Assembly: GCF_000429445.1 (NCBI RefSeq)
Contig: NZ_AUBW01000015.1
Location: 62,001 to 126,000, forward strand
DNA from: Algoriphagus terrigena DSM 22685
GTDB taxonomy: Bacteria; Bacteroidota; Bacteroidia; Cytophagales; Cyclobacteriaceae
Reading direction: 5' to 3'
Length of the DNA stretch: 64,000 nucleotides
Part shown: piece by piece, positions 42,566 to 51,273 of the stretch
Layout of the letters: each line of letters starts with the position of its first letter
Position numbering within the stretch: position 1 is the first letter of the stretch
Translations under genes and position numbers: made by a program
The notes under the pieces: model-generated
Database searches by the model: none
Told to the model about the DNA's origin: nothing
What the model saw: the letters and a program-made list of their open reading frames with translations, nothing else

Positions 42566-43260
42566 AGCACTTCGTTCCGCGATATATCCAAATCACGCCC
42601 ACCCTGGGAGAATTGTCCTGGAGTCTGGAGCCCAGTGACGAGCTTTTGGCTGTTCAGCTGGGGTGGATGGAATGGCTGAGGAAAGAGACTACAGGGGAAA
42701 TTCTGGACCTGCGCCAGGGATTCACCGCCTTGGGTATTCAATGGAAAACGGCTCAATCCCAGGAACGGTTTGCCGGAAATATTTCCAGCATTTCGGTTGC
42801 TCCAAGCTCACTTTCCAAGAAGATCTGGGAAATCCCCGTCTGCTACGAGCACGAGTTTGGGACCGATCTCGGAGGCGTCGCTCTCGGAAAACGGATGCGG
42901 GTCAACGATCTCATCGATCTGCACTCGGAGGGAATTTACCGGATACATTTTTTTGGGTTTTTGCCCGGGTTCATGTACCTAAGCGGTCTACCGGAGGTGC
43001 TCCATACCCCCCGCAAGGCCGTTCCCGATCGCTCCGTTGCTCGGGGATCGGTGGGAATCGGCGGCTCGCAAACGGGGATTTATCCCATGGAAAGTCCCGG
43101 AGGCTGGCATATCCTGGGAAGGACGCCTGTTCGTCTATTTGAGTCAAATCAAAATCCGCCCGTTTGGGCTTCGCCTGGCGACCAAATTCAATTCATCAAG
43201 ATAGGTACCGAGGAAATGAAAAGAATGATGGAAAATCCAGTTTCGCCCACCTTTCGATGA
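42562..43260 (+). CDS. pxpB: 5-oxoprolinase subunit PxpB (KipI-like)
   Basis: A 232-residue protein of the carboxyltransferase 1 / allophanate-hydrolase-subunit-1 type. Recognisable segments: IPVCYEHEFGTDLGGVA, FFGFLPGFMYLSGLP, PRKAVPDRSVARGSVGIGGS, TGIYPMESPGGWHILGRTP. The GFLPGFMYL and SPGGWHIIGRTP motifs are diagnostic for KipI/PxpB. It overlaps both neighbours as ATGA, so the three subunits are probably made in stoichiometric amounts. Confidence 0.94.
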   Translation: MKHFVPRYIQITPTLGELSWSLEPSDELLAVQLGWMEWLRKETTGEILDLRQGFTALGIQWKTAQSQERFAGNISSISVAPSSLSKKIWEIPVCYEHEFGTDLGGVALGKRMRVNDLIDLHSEGIYRIHFFGFLPGFMYLSGLPEVLHTPRKAVPDRSVARGSVGIGGSQTGIYPMESPGGWHILGRTPVRLFESNQNPPVWASPGDQIQFIKIGTEEMKRMMENPVSPTFR

Positions 43261-44126
43261 ATGAGTCAAAGGGACATATCACCCTGCTGAAAACCGGTCC
43301 GGGCACGAGCATCCAAGACTTGGGAAGAACGGGATGGACACAGTTCGGCGTGCCACTCTCCGGAGCGATGGACAGCGTATCTGCAGCCTGGGTCAACCAT
43401 GTCCTTCGAAACAAACCCACGGATGCCGTCCTCGAGATCTCTCAGCCAGGCTTGAAGTTGGAGTTTTCTGCAGCCTGCGAAATCGCCATTTCGGGAGCTC
43501 AAGCTAGCATCACTATCAACGAAAAACCCATCCAAGCTTTGAGTCAAATGCGAATCGTCCCAAAAAGCATCTTGGACGTAGGCGTTTTTGACAGTGGTGC
43601 GCGAGTGTACATCGGAATCAGACATGGCTTTCAGACTGCCCTCCAACTGGGATCGCGGAGTTTTTTCAAAGAAATCACCGAGAAACCAGCGCTTCAGAAG
43701 GGAGACGTTATCCCCTATCCAACCAATCTCCCAAATCAGGCATCTGGTCTCTCCAATCCAAGATGGGACGCCGGCTGGTATCAAACCGAACTTCTGGAGT
43801 TTTACCCCGGACCGGATTACCGACTCCTGTCTCAGGACAGTCGCGACAAAATCCTTCAGGGAGATTTTAGACTTTCCAATTCCTCTTCCCGTATGGGCAC
43901 AATTCTCATGGAAACCCTAGAGGACACGCTTCCCGAACTCCCCACAAATCCCGTCTATCCCGGCACCGTGCAACTGACCTCGGGAGGCAAACTGATCGTC
44001 TTGGGGCGCGATGCCCAAGTCACGGGCGGGTATCCCCGGATTATGTTTTTGACCGAGTTTGCCCAGTCGGTTTTGGCACAAAAAAAACCGGGTCAACAGA
44101 TCCGGTTTTCAATGCTTTCGCTGTAG
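43257..44126 (+). CDS. pxpC: 5-oxoprolinase subunit PxpC (KipA-like)
   Basis: A 289-residue carboxyltransferase 2 / allophanate-hydrolase-subunit-2 type protein. The ATG at 43257 overlaps the pxpB stop by 4 nt and starts just before the family opening (LLKTGPGTSIQDLGRTGW). Further hallmarks: GVPLSGAMDSVSAAWVN, ISGAQASI, and SSRMGTILME, plus the late LIVLGRDAQVTGGYPRI. It completes the PxpABC enzyme. An upstream in-frame ATG at 43164 would run through pxpB and is rejected. Confidence 0.94.
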   Translation: MNESKGHITLLKTGPGTSIQDLGRTGWTQFGVPLSGAMDSVSAAWVNHVLRNKPTDAVLEISQPGLKLEFSAACEIAISGAQASITINEKPIQALSQMRIVPKSILDVGVFDSGARVYIGIRHGFQTALQLGSRSFFKEITEKPALQKGDVIPYPTNLPNQASGLSNPRWDAGWYQTELLEFYPGPDYRLLSQDSRDKILQGDFRLSNSSSRMGTILMETLEDTLPELPTNPVYPGTVQLTSGGKLIVLGRDAQVTGGYPRIMFLTEFAQSVLAQKKPGQQIRFSMLSL

Positions 44127-44283
44127 TGACTATCGCCCAGTAGTGGGATCCTCTGCTAGTCAAAGTAAAATTCATGCAGACAACACCGAACCTGGCTTCC
44201 CTACGAAGCGAGAGGATTTCCTAAGGCGAATGGGGTATTGAAGACACTTTTTCCTAATTTTAGCTACAAAAATCAAGTTCTGG

Positions 44284-44315
44284 TTTGAGCATAGGCAAAT
44301 AGTCTGCTATCTTTC
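44284..44315 (+). promoter_or_regulatory. Bacteroidota-type promoter of the DUF4301 gene
   Basis: TTTG at 44284-44287, 20-nt spacer, TATCTTTC at 44308-44315 (one mismatch to TAnnTTTG). The predicted start of transcription is about 25 nt before the ATG at 44344. Confidence 0.7.
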
Positions 44316-44343
44316 AAAAACGACTTTTATAACACGAACAACC

Positions 44344-45855
44344 ATGGATGCTGGCTTAAAAGCAAAAATTCAGGCTCAGGGAATGGACCCTGAAACTGTT
44401 GCTCAACAAATTGAAAACTTCAAAAATGGATTTCCCTTTCTGAAAATCACCGCTCCGGCTACACCCGGCGAAGGGATCCGGGTTCTTTCCGATCAAGAAT
44501 TGGCCCACTACACCCAAACCTATCCTGACAAGGCAGCGCAACTGGATGTCGTGAAGTTTGTACCCGCATCGGGTGCGGCTTCCCGGATGTTTAAGGATCT
44601 GTTTTCTTTTTTGGAAGGCGATGGCGATCTTTCTAAAAGTGGGTTCACCCAAAAATTCATCTCCAATGCCAGCAGATTTGCTTTTTTCTCAGATCTCGAC
44701 GCAGCGCTCAAAGTGCAGGGAACCAGTCTCCAAGGCTGTTTGAATGCCGGAGATTCCAAGAAAATCGTAGCAGCCCTACTGGATGACGCAGGATTGGGAT
44801 ATGGCAGTTTGCCAAAAGGACTGCTCCGCTTTCATACTTATGATTCAGAAAACCGCACTCCTGCGCATGAGCATCTCGTCGAAGGTCTCCAATATGCAGT
44901 CGGCAAAGGCAACAAGGTGAAGATTCATTTTACCGTCTCTCCCGAGCATGAGGAGAAATTCAAGGCCGAAATCGCCGCAGTGCTCCCCGGATTGAAGGCA
45001 GCTAGCGGAGTGGATTTCGAAGTCACCTATTCCCAGCAGAAAAAGTCCACCGATACCATTGCGGTGACTATGGACAATAGCCCATTTGCGGAGGATGACG
45101 GCAGTTTGCTCTTCAGACCTGCCGGTCATGGAGCATTACTGGACAATCTCAACGACATCGACGCGGATCTTATTTTCATCAAAAATATCGACAATGTCGT
45201 CCCGGATCGAATCAAAGGAGCTACCAAAGATTACAAGATGGCTATCGCAGGACTACTTCTGGAAGTGCAGACCAAAGTCTTTGAAGCGCTGCGAAGACTG
45301 GATGCAGGGATGGATGAAGACAGTGTCGACTTTGCAGCCGAGGTGTATAGCAAAGAATTGGGTGGCAGGATTCCAAAAGCAATTGCCTCAGCTTCTCTGG
45401 AGGAAGTCGGTGGCTTCTTAAAAGCAAAACTCAACCGCCCGATCCGCGTCTGCGGGATGGTTAAAAACACCGGCGAACCGGGCGGAGGGCCATTTTGGAT
45501 TCAGGAGCCGGATGGTTCGCTTTCTCTCCAAATCCTCGAAACAGCTCAGATTGACCTCAATGACCCGGAGTCAAAAACACATTTCCAAGCCTCGACGCAC
45601 TTTAATCCTGTGGACTTGGTCTGTGGAACCAAAGACTACCAAGGCAATGCCTTTGACCTGATGAAGTACCGGGATATGCAGACGGGCTTCATCACCGAGA
45701 AGTCAAAAAGTGGCCGGGACCTGAAGGCTTTGGAACTTCCTGGACTCTGGAATGGCGCCATGGCCGGCTGGAACACGCTCTTTGTCGAGGTGCCCTTAGT
45801 GACTTTCAATCCTGTGAAGACTGTCAATGACTTGCTGAGAGACGAGCATCAGTGA
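44344..45855 (+). CDS. DUF4301 family protein
   Basis: A 503-residue cytoplasmic protein that matches the DUF4301 family known from Bacteroidota. Conserved-looking segments: FVPASGAASRMFKDLFSFLE (a nucleotidyltransferase-like glycine turn followed by a basic residue), LPKGLLRFHTYDS, DGSLLFRPAGHGALLDNLND, IFIKNIDNVVPDR, and GGGPFWIQEPDGS. The ASGAASRMFK turn and later GHGALLDNLN resemble sugar-nucleotide transferase folds, so a nucleotidyltransferase-like activity is possible (inference); no function is established. Monocistronic with its own promoter. Confidence 0.88.
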   Translation: MDAGLKAKIQAQGMDPETVAQQIENFKNGFPFLKITAPATPGEGIRVLSDQELAHYTQTYPDKAAQLDVVKFVPASGAASRMFKDLFSFLEGDGDLSKSGFTQKFISNASRFAFFSDLDAALKVQGTSLQGCLNAGDSKKIVAALLDDAGLGYGSLPKGLLRFHTYDSENRTPAHEHLVEGLQYAVGKGNKVKIHFTVSPEHEEKFKAEIAAVLPGLKAASGVDFEVTYSQQKKSTDTIAVTMDNSPFAEDDGSLLFRPAGHGALLDNLNDIDADLIFIKNIDNVVPDRIKGATKDYKMAIAGLLLEVQTKVFEALRRLDAGMDEDSVDFAAEVYSKELGGRIPKAIASASLEEVGGFLKAKLNRPIRVCGMVKNTGEPGGGPFWIQEPDGSLSLQILETAQIDLNDPESKTHFQASTHFNPVDLVCGTKDYQGNAFDLMKYRDMQTGFITEKSKSGRDLKALELPGLWNGAMAGWNTLFVEVPLVTFNPVKTVNDLLRDEHQ

Positions 45856-45911
45856 AGACTTAAGATAAGCGACGTTAGTCTAGTTAACCGCTAGCTCACA
45901 ATCTCATAACA

Positions 45912-45945
45912 AAGCCCAAGTGAAATTCAACTTTCACTTGGGCTT
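45912..45945. terminator. Hairpin between the convergent DUF4301 and WYL-regulator genes
   Basis: Stem AGCCCAAGTGAAA (45913-45925) / TTTCACTTGGGCT (45932-45944), 6-nt loop. T-runs are weak on both sides, so termination strength is uncertain, but its place between convergent genes fits. Confidence 0.7.
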
Positions 45946-45990
45946 CTCATTTCTAGCGTCTTTCGTCTGATTTCTAGTGTCTTTGGACTC

Positions 45991-46902
45991 TTAGAAAATC
46001 CCTTTCTCCAGTTGCTCCTTCAGGTAAAACTTCATCTCTTCCCCTTCTTCTACTCTAATTTCTCCGGGCAGCCCCAGGATAAACCTCGCCAGGCCGGGGA
46101 GTTGGGGAATTTCTCCCTGAAAGTAGTACTGGTTTCTGTTTTTGATCGACATGAAAGGAAGCGCATTGGGATGCTCCTCCAGCATCAACTGATACGCCCG
46201 CTTGCTGAGCTTGAGCTTCACTCGATATCTGCTTTTCCCCGTAAAACCAAAGATTGCCTGACCCGGAAGTTCATGCTTCGTTTCGTACTTCCAGCTATCA
46301 GACCCCAGCACGACTTCTCCGATCCGCTCTATCTTGAATACTTTCATGCTCATGCTTTCCAGTTCAAAAGCATGGATATTTTCATAGTCGCTGGAAAAGC
46401 CAACGGGCTCGACCAAGCGGTCTGAAACCGTCTCACTGCTCAGAGAATAATAATCCTTCAGCCAGATTTGTTTCTTAGCGGTAATTCCCTGTCCGATCAA
46501 ATCGACAAATTTACCCAGATTGGCTTTGAACAGTTGCTCGGTTCCTTGCTTGACCTCTGAGCGAAGCTGCAGTTTCTGCAACAGCGAATCTCTGAGCAGA
46601 TTGGCCTTGCCCTGGCTTTCGATCAGAGACTTCAGCCAGTTGCTTTCCTCTGGCGAAAAAGTGCTGTAGTTCAGCGTCGTATCCTGCCCCGGCGGCTGCT
46701 TGATCTTGTATTTGCTAAACTCCTTGATCACCTCGAAGCCCAATGCTTCCAGAAGCTTGAAATAGCGATAAATCGTCCGCTCGTCTGTCTCCAAGATCTC
46801 AGCCAGCCGATGAACCGGCTTGCCAATGTTGCCCTGAAGAAGGTTTATCAATTTGAAAACACGAAGGATCTTTTGTTGCTCGATTTGTCCGGACTTGCTC
46901 AT
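45991..46902 (-). CDS. HTH-WYL transcriptional regulator
   Basis: A 303-residue regulator. An N-terminal winged helix (about 8-62; KPVHRLAEILETDERTIYRY) is followed by a WYL-type ligand domain (about 135-225; the region around GITAKKQIWLKDYYSLSS and EPVGFSSDYENIHAFELES) and a WCX-like C-terminus (PFMSIKNRNQYYFQGEI). WYL domains bind nucleotides or other small ligands and often regulate defence or DNA-damage genes; no defence gene is nearby, so the target is unknown. Confidence 0.88.
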   Translation of the reverse strand: MSKSGQIEQQKILRVFKLINLLQGNIGKPVHRLAEILETDERTIYRYFKLLEALGFEVIKEFSKYKIKQPPGQDTTLNYSTFSPEESNWLKSLIESQGKANLLRDSLLQKLQLRSEVKQGTEQLFKANLGKFVDLIGQGITAKKQIWLKDYYSLSSETVSDRLVEPVGFSSDYENIHAFELESMSMKVFKIERIGEVVLGSDSWKYETKHELPGQAIFGFTGKSRYRVKLKLSKRAYQLMLEEHPNALPFMSIKNRNQYYFQGEIPQLPGLARFILGLPGEIRVEEGEEMKFYLKEQLEKGIF

Positions 46903-47032
46903 GATGAATTGACGATAAGTGTCTAAAAATAGGAATTAGATCCGTATCGAACTCAATCGCCGACGCGTATTGTCACAGATTTTCGGACAAGACTCGATCC
47001 GGTCTACTACAGTACCCTGTCGGATTAGGATT

Positions 47033-47425
47033 TCAAAAGCCCTTTTTGATCGTCTCAGCCACTTCCGCAAGTTCCTCTTGACTCAGCTTCAACTTGGGTC
47101 TGGAAAAATTGACATCCTCCATCGTCCGCATCGGAATCAAATGGATGTGAACGTGGGGCACCTCCAATCCAATCACGGCCACCCCGACTCTGGAACATTT
47201 GATGGTCTTATCGATGGCTTTCGCCACTTTCTGCGCAAAGACATTCAGCTGGGCCAAGGCATCCGGCTCCATGTCAAAAATGTAGTCTGTCTCTTGCTTT
47301 GGCACGACCAGTACGTGGCCTTTGACCAGGGGCATGATATCCAAAAAGGCGATGCAGTTCTCGTCTTCTGCAACGATGTGCGCAGGAATCTCTCTATTGA
47401 TAATCTTGGTGAAGATACTTGCCAT
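47033..47425 (-). CDS. HIT-family nucleotide hydrolase
   Basis: A 130-residue histidine-triad protein. The start MASIFTKIINREIPAHIV and IAFLDIMPLVKGHVLVVPK are canonical; the triad reads PHVHIHLIP near residue 90-98. HIT proteins hydrolyse AMP-linked or dinucleoside polyphosphate substrates. It lies downstream of greA on the same strand, separated by a terminator. Confidence 0.94.
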   Translation of the reverse strand: MASIFTKIINREIPAHIVAEDENCIAFLDIMPLVKGHVLVVPKQETDYIFDMEPDALAQLNVFAQKVAKAIDKTIKCSRVGVAVIGLEVPHVHIHLIPMRTMEDVNFSRPKLKLSQEELAEVAETIKKGF

Positions 47426-47433
47426 GATTTAGC

Positions 47434-47460
47434 AAAAAAAATCCCGGACAAACCGGGATG
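47434..47460 (-). terminator. Rho-independent terminator of greA
   Basis: On the minus strand: stem ATCCCGG / CCGGGAT with short loop followed by eight T residues. It lies directly after the greA stop codon. Confidence 0.9.
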
Positions 47461-47464
47461 AGTT

Positions 47465-47938
47465 TTAGTAAGTAATATCCAGTATTTCGAACTGTAAGGT
47501 GCCAGCCGGAGCGTTGATGTCGGCAATATCGCCGATGACCTTTCCGACCAAGCCCTTACCAAACGGTGAGGCTAGGGAGATTTTGCCGGCTTTCAGATCA
47601 GCTTCTTCTTCAGAGACCAACTTGTAGCTTACGGTCATTCCGTTTTTGACATTTTTGATTTTCACGGTGCTCAGGATACCAACTTTGGTTGTATCCAACT
47701 GGGAACTGTCCAAGACTCTGGCATTGCCGACGACGGCTTCCAATTTGGCGATCTTCAACTCAAGAAGTCCTTGGGCATCTTTGGCGGCATCGTATTCCGC
47801 ATTCTCGCTCAGGTCACCCTTATCCCTGGCTTCCGCTATCTGACGGGCAATATCAGTCCGCCCTTTTGTCTTCAAATCCTGAAGTTCATCCTTTAGTTTC
47901 TTCAGTCCTTCTTCGGTGTAATATTGTACTTTTGACAT
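47465..47938 (-). CDS. greA: Transcription elongation factor GreA
   Basis: A 157-residue protein that stimulates RNA polymerase to cleave backtracked transcripts. The N-terminal coiled coil carries the acidic tip (LSENAEYDAAKD) and the C-terminal FKBP-like domain contains TVKIKNVKNGMTVSYKLVSE and ISLASPFGKGLVGK. The start at 47938 (MSKVQYYTEEGLKKL) matches the family; an ATG 27 nt upstream is less likely. Confidence 0.96.
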   Translation of the reverse strand: MSKVQYYTEEGLKKLKDELQDLKTKGRTDIARQIAEARDKGDLSENAEYDAAKDAQGLLELKIAKLEAVVGNARVLDSSQLDTTKVGILSTVKIKNVKNGMTVSYKLVSEEEADLKAGKISLASPFGKGLVGKVIGDIADINAPAGTLQFEILDITY

Positions 47939-47964
47939 AGTTTTTACGCTTTTCGAAAGGCACA

Positions 47965-48004
47965 AAAAACAAAGTAACGGTCACGTGGTGGAGACCGTTA
48001 CTTT
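47965..48004 (-). terminator. Rho-independent terminator of the rsmA-mgtE-dehydrogenase operon
   Basis: AAAGTAACGGTC (47971-47982) is perfectly complementary to GACCGTTACTTT (47993-48004); on the minus strand the hairpin is followed by a T-run. Confidence 0.88.
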
Positions 48005-48094
48005 GCTTTTGCCTTTATGTATCAAACAAAGATAGGAAAGCTTTTTGACTTGGCAAGTCTTTGATTCCTTACTATTCCGTCCAAAATCAGGGAT

Positions 48095-49027
48095 TCAGTC
48101 TTTAAACGCCTTCTTTATTTTTTTCACCAAAACCTTGTTAATCTTCTCGTAAGACTCAAAAGTCCAGCCCGCAACATGTGGAGAAAAGATCACATTTTCC
48201 CGCGCTGCGAGTTTTTCAAATTCCGCTTTCTGGCCCGGGGAAAATTTCTGAAACTTCTCGTTTTCCAGCACATCCAAGACCGCTCCGCGAAGGATTCCGC
48301 GGTCAAGTGCTGCGTTTAAAGTCGCAAAACTGATCACTTCTCCCCTTGCGGTATTGATCAGCCAAAAGGGCTTACCAAAGCTCTCCAACTCTTTCAATGT
48401 AAAAAAATCCCGGGTCTCCGGCGTGAGCGGCACATGGATACTCAGGATGTCGGCTTCAGCTTTGACTTTTTCCCACATCACTTCCTGCACCTGATCAGTC
48501 GCAAAATCAAGCTTGTATTTGTCGTAAGCCAAAATCCTCACTCCAAATCCCGCAAGTCGCTTTGCAAAGGACTTGCCCATATTGCCATATCCGAAAATCC
48601 CGACGGTTTTGCCCATCAGTTCGTGTCCTCTGTTGCCTTCCCGATCCCAGATACCTTTCCGAACTTCGGAGTCGGCTTTTATCACATTGTTGAACAAACT
48701 CAGCAAGCTGCCGACCGCGTGCTCCGCGACCGCATCCCGGTTGCCTTTGGCGGCGTGAAACAGCTTGATTTCCCGCTCCGCCATGTAGTCCAAATCGATC
48801 TGATCCAAGCCAGCTCCTGCCCTTCCGATGAACTTGAGATTCACGGCTTTTTCCAAAAGCTCGCGATCCATCGGCGTCTTAGATCGAATGATAAGACCAT
48901 CAAAATCAGACACTTGATCCAGTATATCTGAACGGGTGATCTTAGGAGAATAAGTTACCTGATGCCCGGCTTTTTGCAGCATAGCCACGATGCCGAGGTG
49001 CATTTCATCGATGATGAGAATCTTCAT
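48095..49027 (-). CDS. D-2-hydroxyacid dehydrogenase (phosphoglycerate-dehydrogenase-like)
   Basis: A 310-residue NAD-dependent dehydrogenase. The nucleotide motif is VGIFGYGNMGKSFAKRLAG; catalytic residues are the Arg of INTARGEV, the Glu in VLENEKF and the His of SPHVAGWT. No ACT regulatory domain follows, so it is a short SerA-like type. It may oxidise 3-phosphoglycerate for serine synthesis or another 2-hydroxyacid; specificity is not certain. It starts 2 nt after mgtE, so the two are co-transcribed. Confidence 0.88.
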   Translation of the reverse strand: MKILIIDEMHLGIVAMLQKAGHQVTYSPKITRSDILDQVSDFDGLIIRSKTPMDRELLEKAVNLKFIGRAGAGLDQIDLDYMAEREIKLFHAAKGNRDAVAEHAVGSLLSLFNNVIKADSEVRKGIWDREGNRGHELMGKTVGIFGYGNMGKSFAKRLAGFGVRILAYDKYKLDFATDQVQEVMWEKVKAEADILSIHVPLTPETRDFFTLKELESFGKPFWLINTARGEVISFATLNAALDRGILRGAVLDVLENEKFQKFSPGQKAEFEKLAARENVIFSPHVAGWTFESYEKINKVLVKKIKKAFKD

Positions 49028-49029
49028 TT

Positions 49030-50397
49030 CTAAAGTTTGAGTAAAAGCATGGCAACCCCAAAATAGACGGCCAATCCCAAAAGATCATTTGTGGTGGTGA
49101 TAAATGGGCCTGAAGCAATGGCCGGATTGATGCCAAACCGGTTCAGGACCAAGGGGGTCACCGTCCCCATAAAAGAGGCCATCAAGACCACGCAAAAGAG
49201 CGCCGTCCCGATCGTAACGCCGAAAATCGGCTCGAATCCATAGACGAAAACAACGACCAAAAATACAAAGACCGCCAAGACGGCCCCATTCAATACAGCG
49301 ACGAAAAGGCCTTTCAGGAAGCGCTGCATGGGCGTATCGTCAAAGACAGATTTGGAAGCCAGCGACTGTACTATGAGGGAAGACGCCTGGATGCCGACAT
49401 TTCCCCCGGTCGCAGCTATCAGCGGGATAAAAGACGCCAGAGCCAAGTATTTACTCAAACCGTCTTCAAACAATCCGATGATCTTGGCTCCCATCAGGCC
49501 TCCAAAGACGCCGATAAGCAACCAAGGGAGCCGAGCCTTGGAAATGGTAAAAACGGAGTCAGACTCCTCAATATCAGCCGAGACCCCGGCCATCGCCTGA
49601 ATATCCTCCTCGGCCTCTTCCTGTACGACGTCCAGGATATCATCTACCGTGATGCGACCGACCAGTTTGCTCTTGGCGTTGATCACCGGCACAGATTCCA
49701 AGTCATACTTCCGCATGATCGCGGCGACTTCCTCCTGATCCATGTGCACCGGCACGGAGATGACGTCTTCATCAAAGATGTCCTCGATCTTGGTATCCGA
49801 TGCTGCCAGGATGATTTTCTTCAGGGAGACCCTCCCCAGCAGTTGTTGTCGGTTATTGATCACATAGATGGAGTAGATTTTCTCCACGTTTTCGGCTTGG
49901 CGGCGGATCTCAGCGATGGTTTGTACGACGTCCCAGTTTTTGTTTGCCCGGATAAATTCCTTGGCCATGATCCCTCCGGCGGTATCTTCTTCGTAGCGGA
50001 GGAGTTCGAGAATCTGCCCCAGCTTGACCCGATCCTGGATTTCGGCGATGACCTCTTCTCTTTCCTTTTCGGGAAAAAGACTCAAAATATCGGCGCCATC
50101 ATCGGAATCCATCAGTTCGATCCAAGAGCCGACCTCGGAAGCTTCCAGCTCGCGAACGACCTTGACCAAGGAATCCTCGTCCAGCTCGATCAGGATATCG
50201 GCCGCGAGTTGCTTTTCCAGTAGCCTGAGCACGTAGATCGAATCGTGCATATTGAGCTCGTCAAGGAGGGCGGCGATATCTGCCACATTGACCCCATCCA
50301 GAGACTCCCGGATAGACTCAACCTGCTCCTGCTCAATCTCCACACGGAGACTTTCCAGGTATTCCTTGGATAGCTCAAACTGCTTAAATTGCTCCAC
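49030..50397 (-). CDS. mgtE: Magnesium transporter MgtE
   Basis: A 455-residue protein: N-terminal MgtE-N superhelical domain (about 1-130), a CBS pair (about 135-255; AKEFIRANKNWDVVQTIAEI, EDVISVPVHMDQEEVAAIMR, VGRITVDDILDVVQEE), a connecting helix and five transmembrane helices with the selectivity region (ATGGNVGIQASSLIVQSLA) and the final NDLLGLAVYFGVAML. MgtE is a Mg2+ channel closed by Mg2+ binding to the cytosolic domains. Its start overlaps rsmA by 14 nt. Confidence 0.96.
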   Translation of the reverse strand: MEQFKQFELSKEYLESLRVEIEQEQVESIRESLDGVNVADIAALLDELNMHDSIYVLRLLEKQLAADILIELDEDSLVKVVRELEASEVGSWIELMDSDDGADILSLFPEKEREEVIAEIQDRVKLGQILELLRYEEDTAGGIMAKEFIRANKNWDVVQTIAEIRRQAENVEKIYSIYVINNRQQLLGRVSLKKIILAASDTKIEDIFDEDVISVPVHMDQEEVAAIMRKYDLESVPVINAKSKLVGRITVDDILDVVQEEAEEDIQAMAGVSADIEESDSVFTISKARLPWLLIGVFGGLMGAKIIGLFEDGLSKYLALASFIPLIAATGGNVGIQASSLIVQSLASKSVFDDTPMQRFLKGLFVAVLNGAVLAVFVFLVVVFVYGFEPIFGVTIGTALFCVVLMASFMGTVTPLVLNRFGINPAIASGPFITTTNDLLGLAVYFGVAMLLLKL

Positions 50398-51169
50398 GGC
50401 CTAGTTCAATTTGCTGGGTCAAATACACAAAATCCGCCACATCCAGCTGCTCGGCGCGCTTGTCGAGGATCGGATTGGTCTTGAATTCCTCCGAAAGCCC
50501 AAAGGGTTTGAGCGCATTTCTAAGGGTTTTTCTGCGGGTCGCGAACCCACCTTTGACCACCTTGAAGAAAAGTTTTTCATCGCAATCCAGTTTTTGCACA
50601 GAATTGCGGGTCAGCCGGATCACGCCAGAATCAACCTTTGGAGGAGGATTGAACACTCCCGGAGGCACGGTAAACAAATATTCGATGTCATACCAAGCCT
50701 GCAAAAGAACCGACAAGATCCCGTAGTCCTTGTTTCCCTTTGGCGAAGCGATCCGCTTGGCAACTTCCTTTTGAAGCATGCAGACGACCTCCGTGACACG
50801 GTTTTTTTCCTCCAGTACTTTGAAAAAAATCTGGGAGGAGATGTTGTAAGGAAAATTTCCCGCAATGGCATATTGATCAGGCAGAACCCGCTCGGAATCG
50901 TATTTCAGATAGTCGCCCTCAATGATCCGCTCTCCAAACTGGGGATACTTCTGATGCAGGTACACGATACTTTCCTTGTCGATCTCGATGAGGTAGAGTT
51001 CTTGGGGATTCTTCAACAAAAAATCAGTTAAAACTCCCATCCCGGGGCCAATTTCCAGCACCTGGTTGACACCGCGATGGCCCGTGACTGCCTGTGCGAT
51101 ACGCTCCGCAATGCTCAAATCTGTCAGAAAATGCTGTCCAAGGTGCTTCTTAGGTTTGACTTTTTCCAT
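50384..51169 (-). CDS. rsmA: 16S rRNA dimethyladenosine transferase RsmA (KsgA)
   Basis: A 261-residue methyltransferase that dimethylates two adjacent adenosines in the 3' helix of 16S rRNA. Motifs: KKHLGQHFL at the start, SAM-binding VLEIGPGMGVLTDFLL, IEGDYLKYD, and catalytic NFPYNIS. The start at 51169 is chosen because MEKVKPKKHLGQHFL is the standard N-terminus. It heads the rsmA-mgtE-dehydrogenase operon. Confidence 0.97.
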   Translation of the reverse strand: MEKVKPKKHLGQHFLTDLSIAERIAQAVTGHRGVNQVLEIGPGMGVLTDFLLKNPQELYLIEIDKESIVYLHQKYPQFGERIIEGDYLKYDSERVLPDQYAIAGNFPYNISSQIFFKVLEEKNRVTEVVCMLQKEVAKRIASPKGNKDYGILSVLLQAWYDIEYLFTVPPGVFNPPPKVDSGVIRLTRNSVQKLDCDEKLFFKVVKGGFATRRKTLRNALKPFGLSEEFKTNPILDKRAEQLDVADFVYLTQQIELGRGAI

Positions 51170-51273
51170 CCTCCGGCTCTGATAAATTTTTATAAATTGC
51201 GAAACCAAAAATAAGGGAATATTCCAAAAGGTCGGGGAAATTTGTCCCGAACCCCATTTCAGCAGATCAACTC

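Noticed and set aside
43164..43256. Upstream extension of pxpC
   Set aside because: It would run through the end of pxpB; the ATGA overlap at 43257 and the family N-terminus fix the start.
51207..51214. TATTTTTG box upstream of rsmA on the minus strand
   Set aside because: The only TTTG upstream is 11 nt away, far from the needed 19-21 nt, so it was not called as a promoter.
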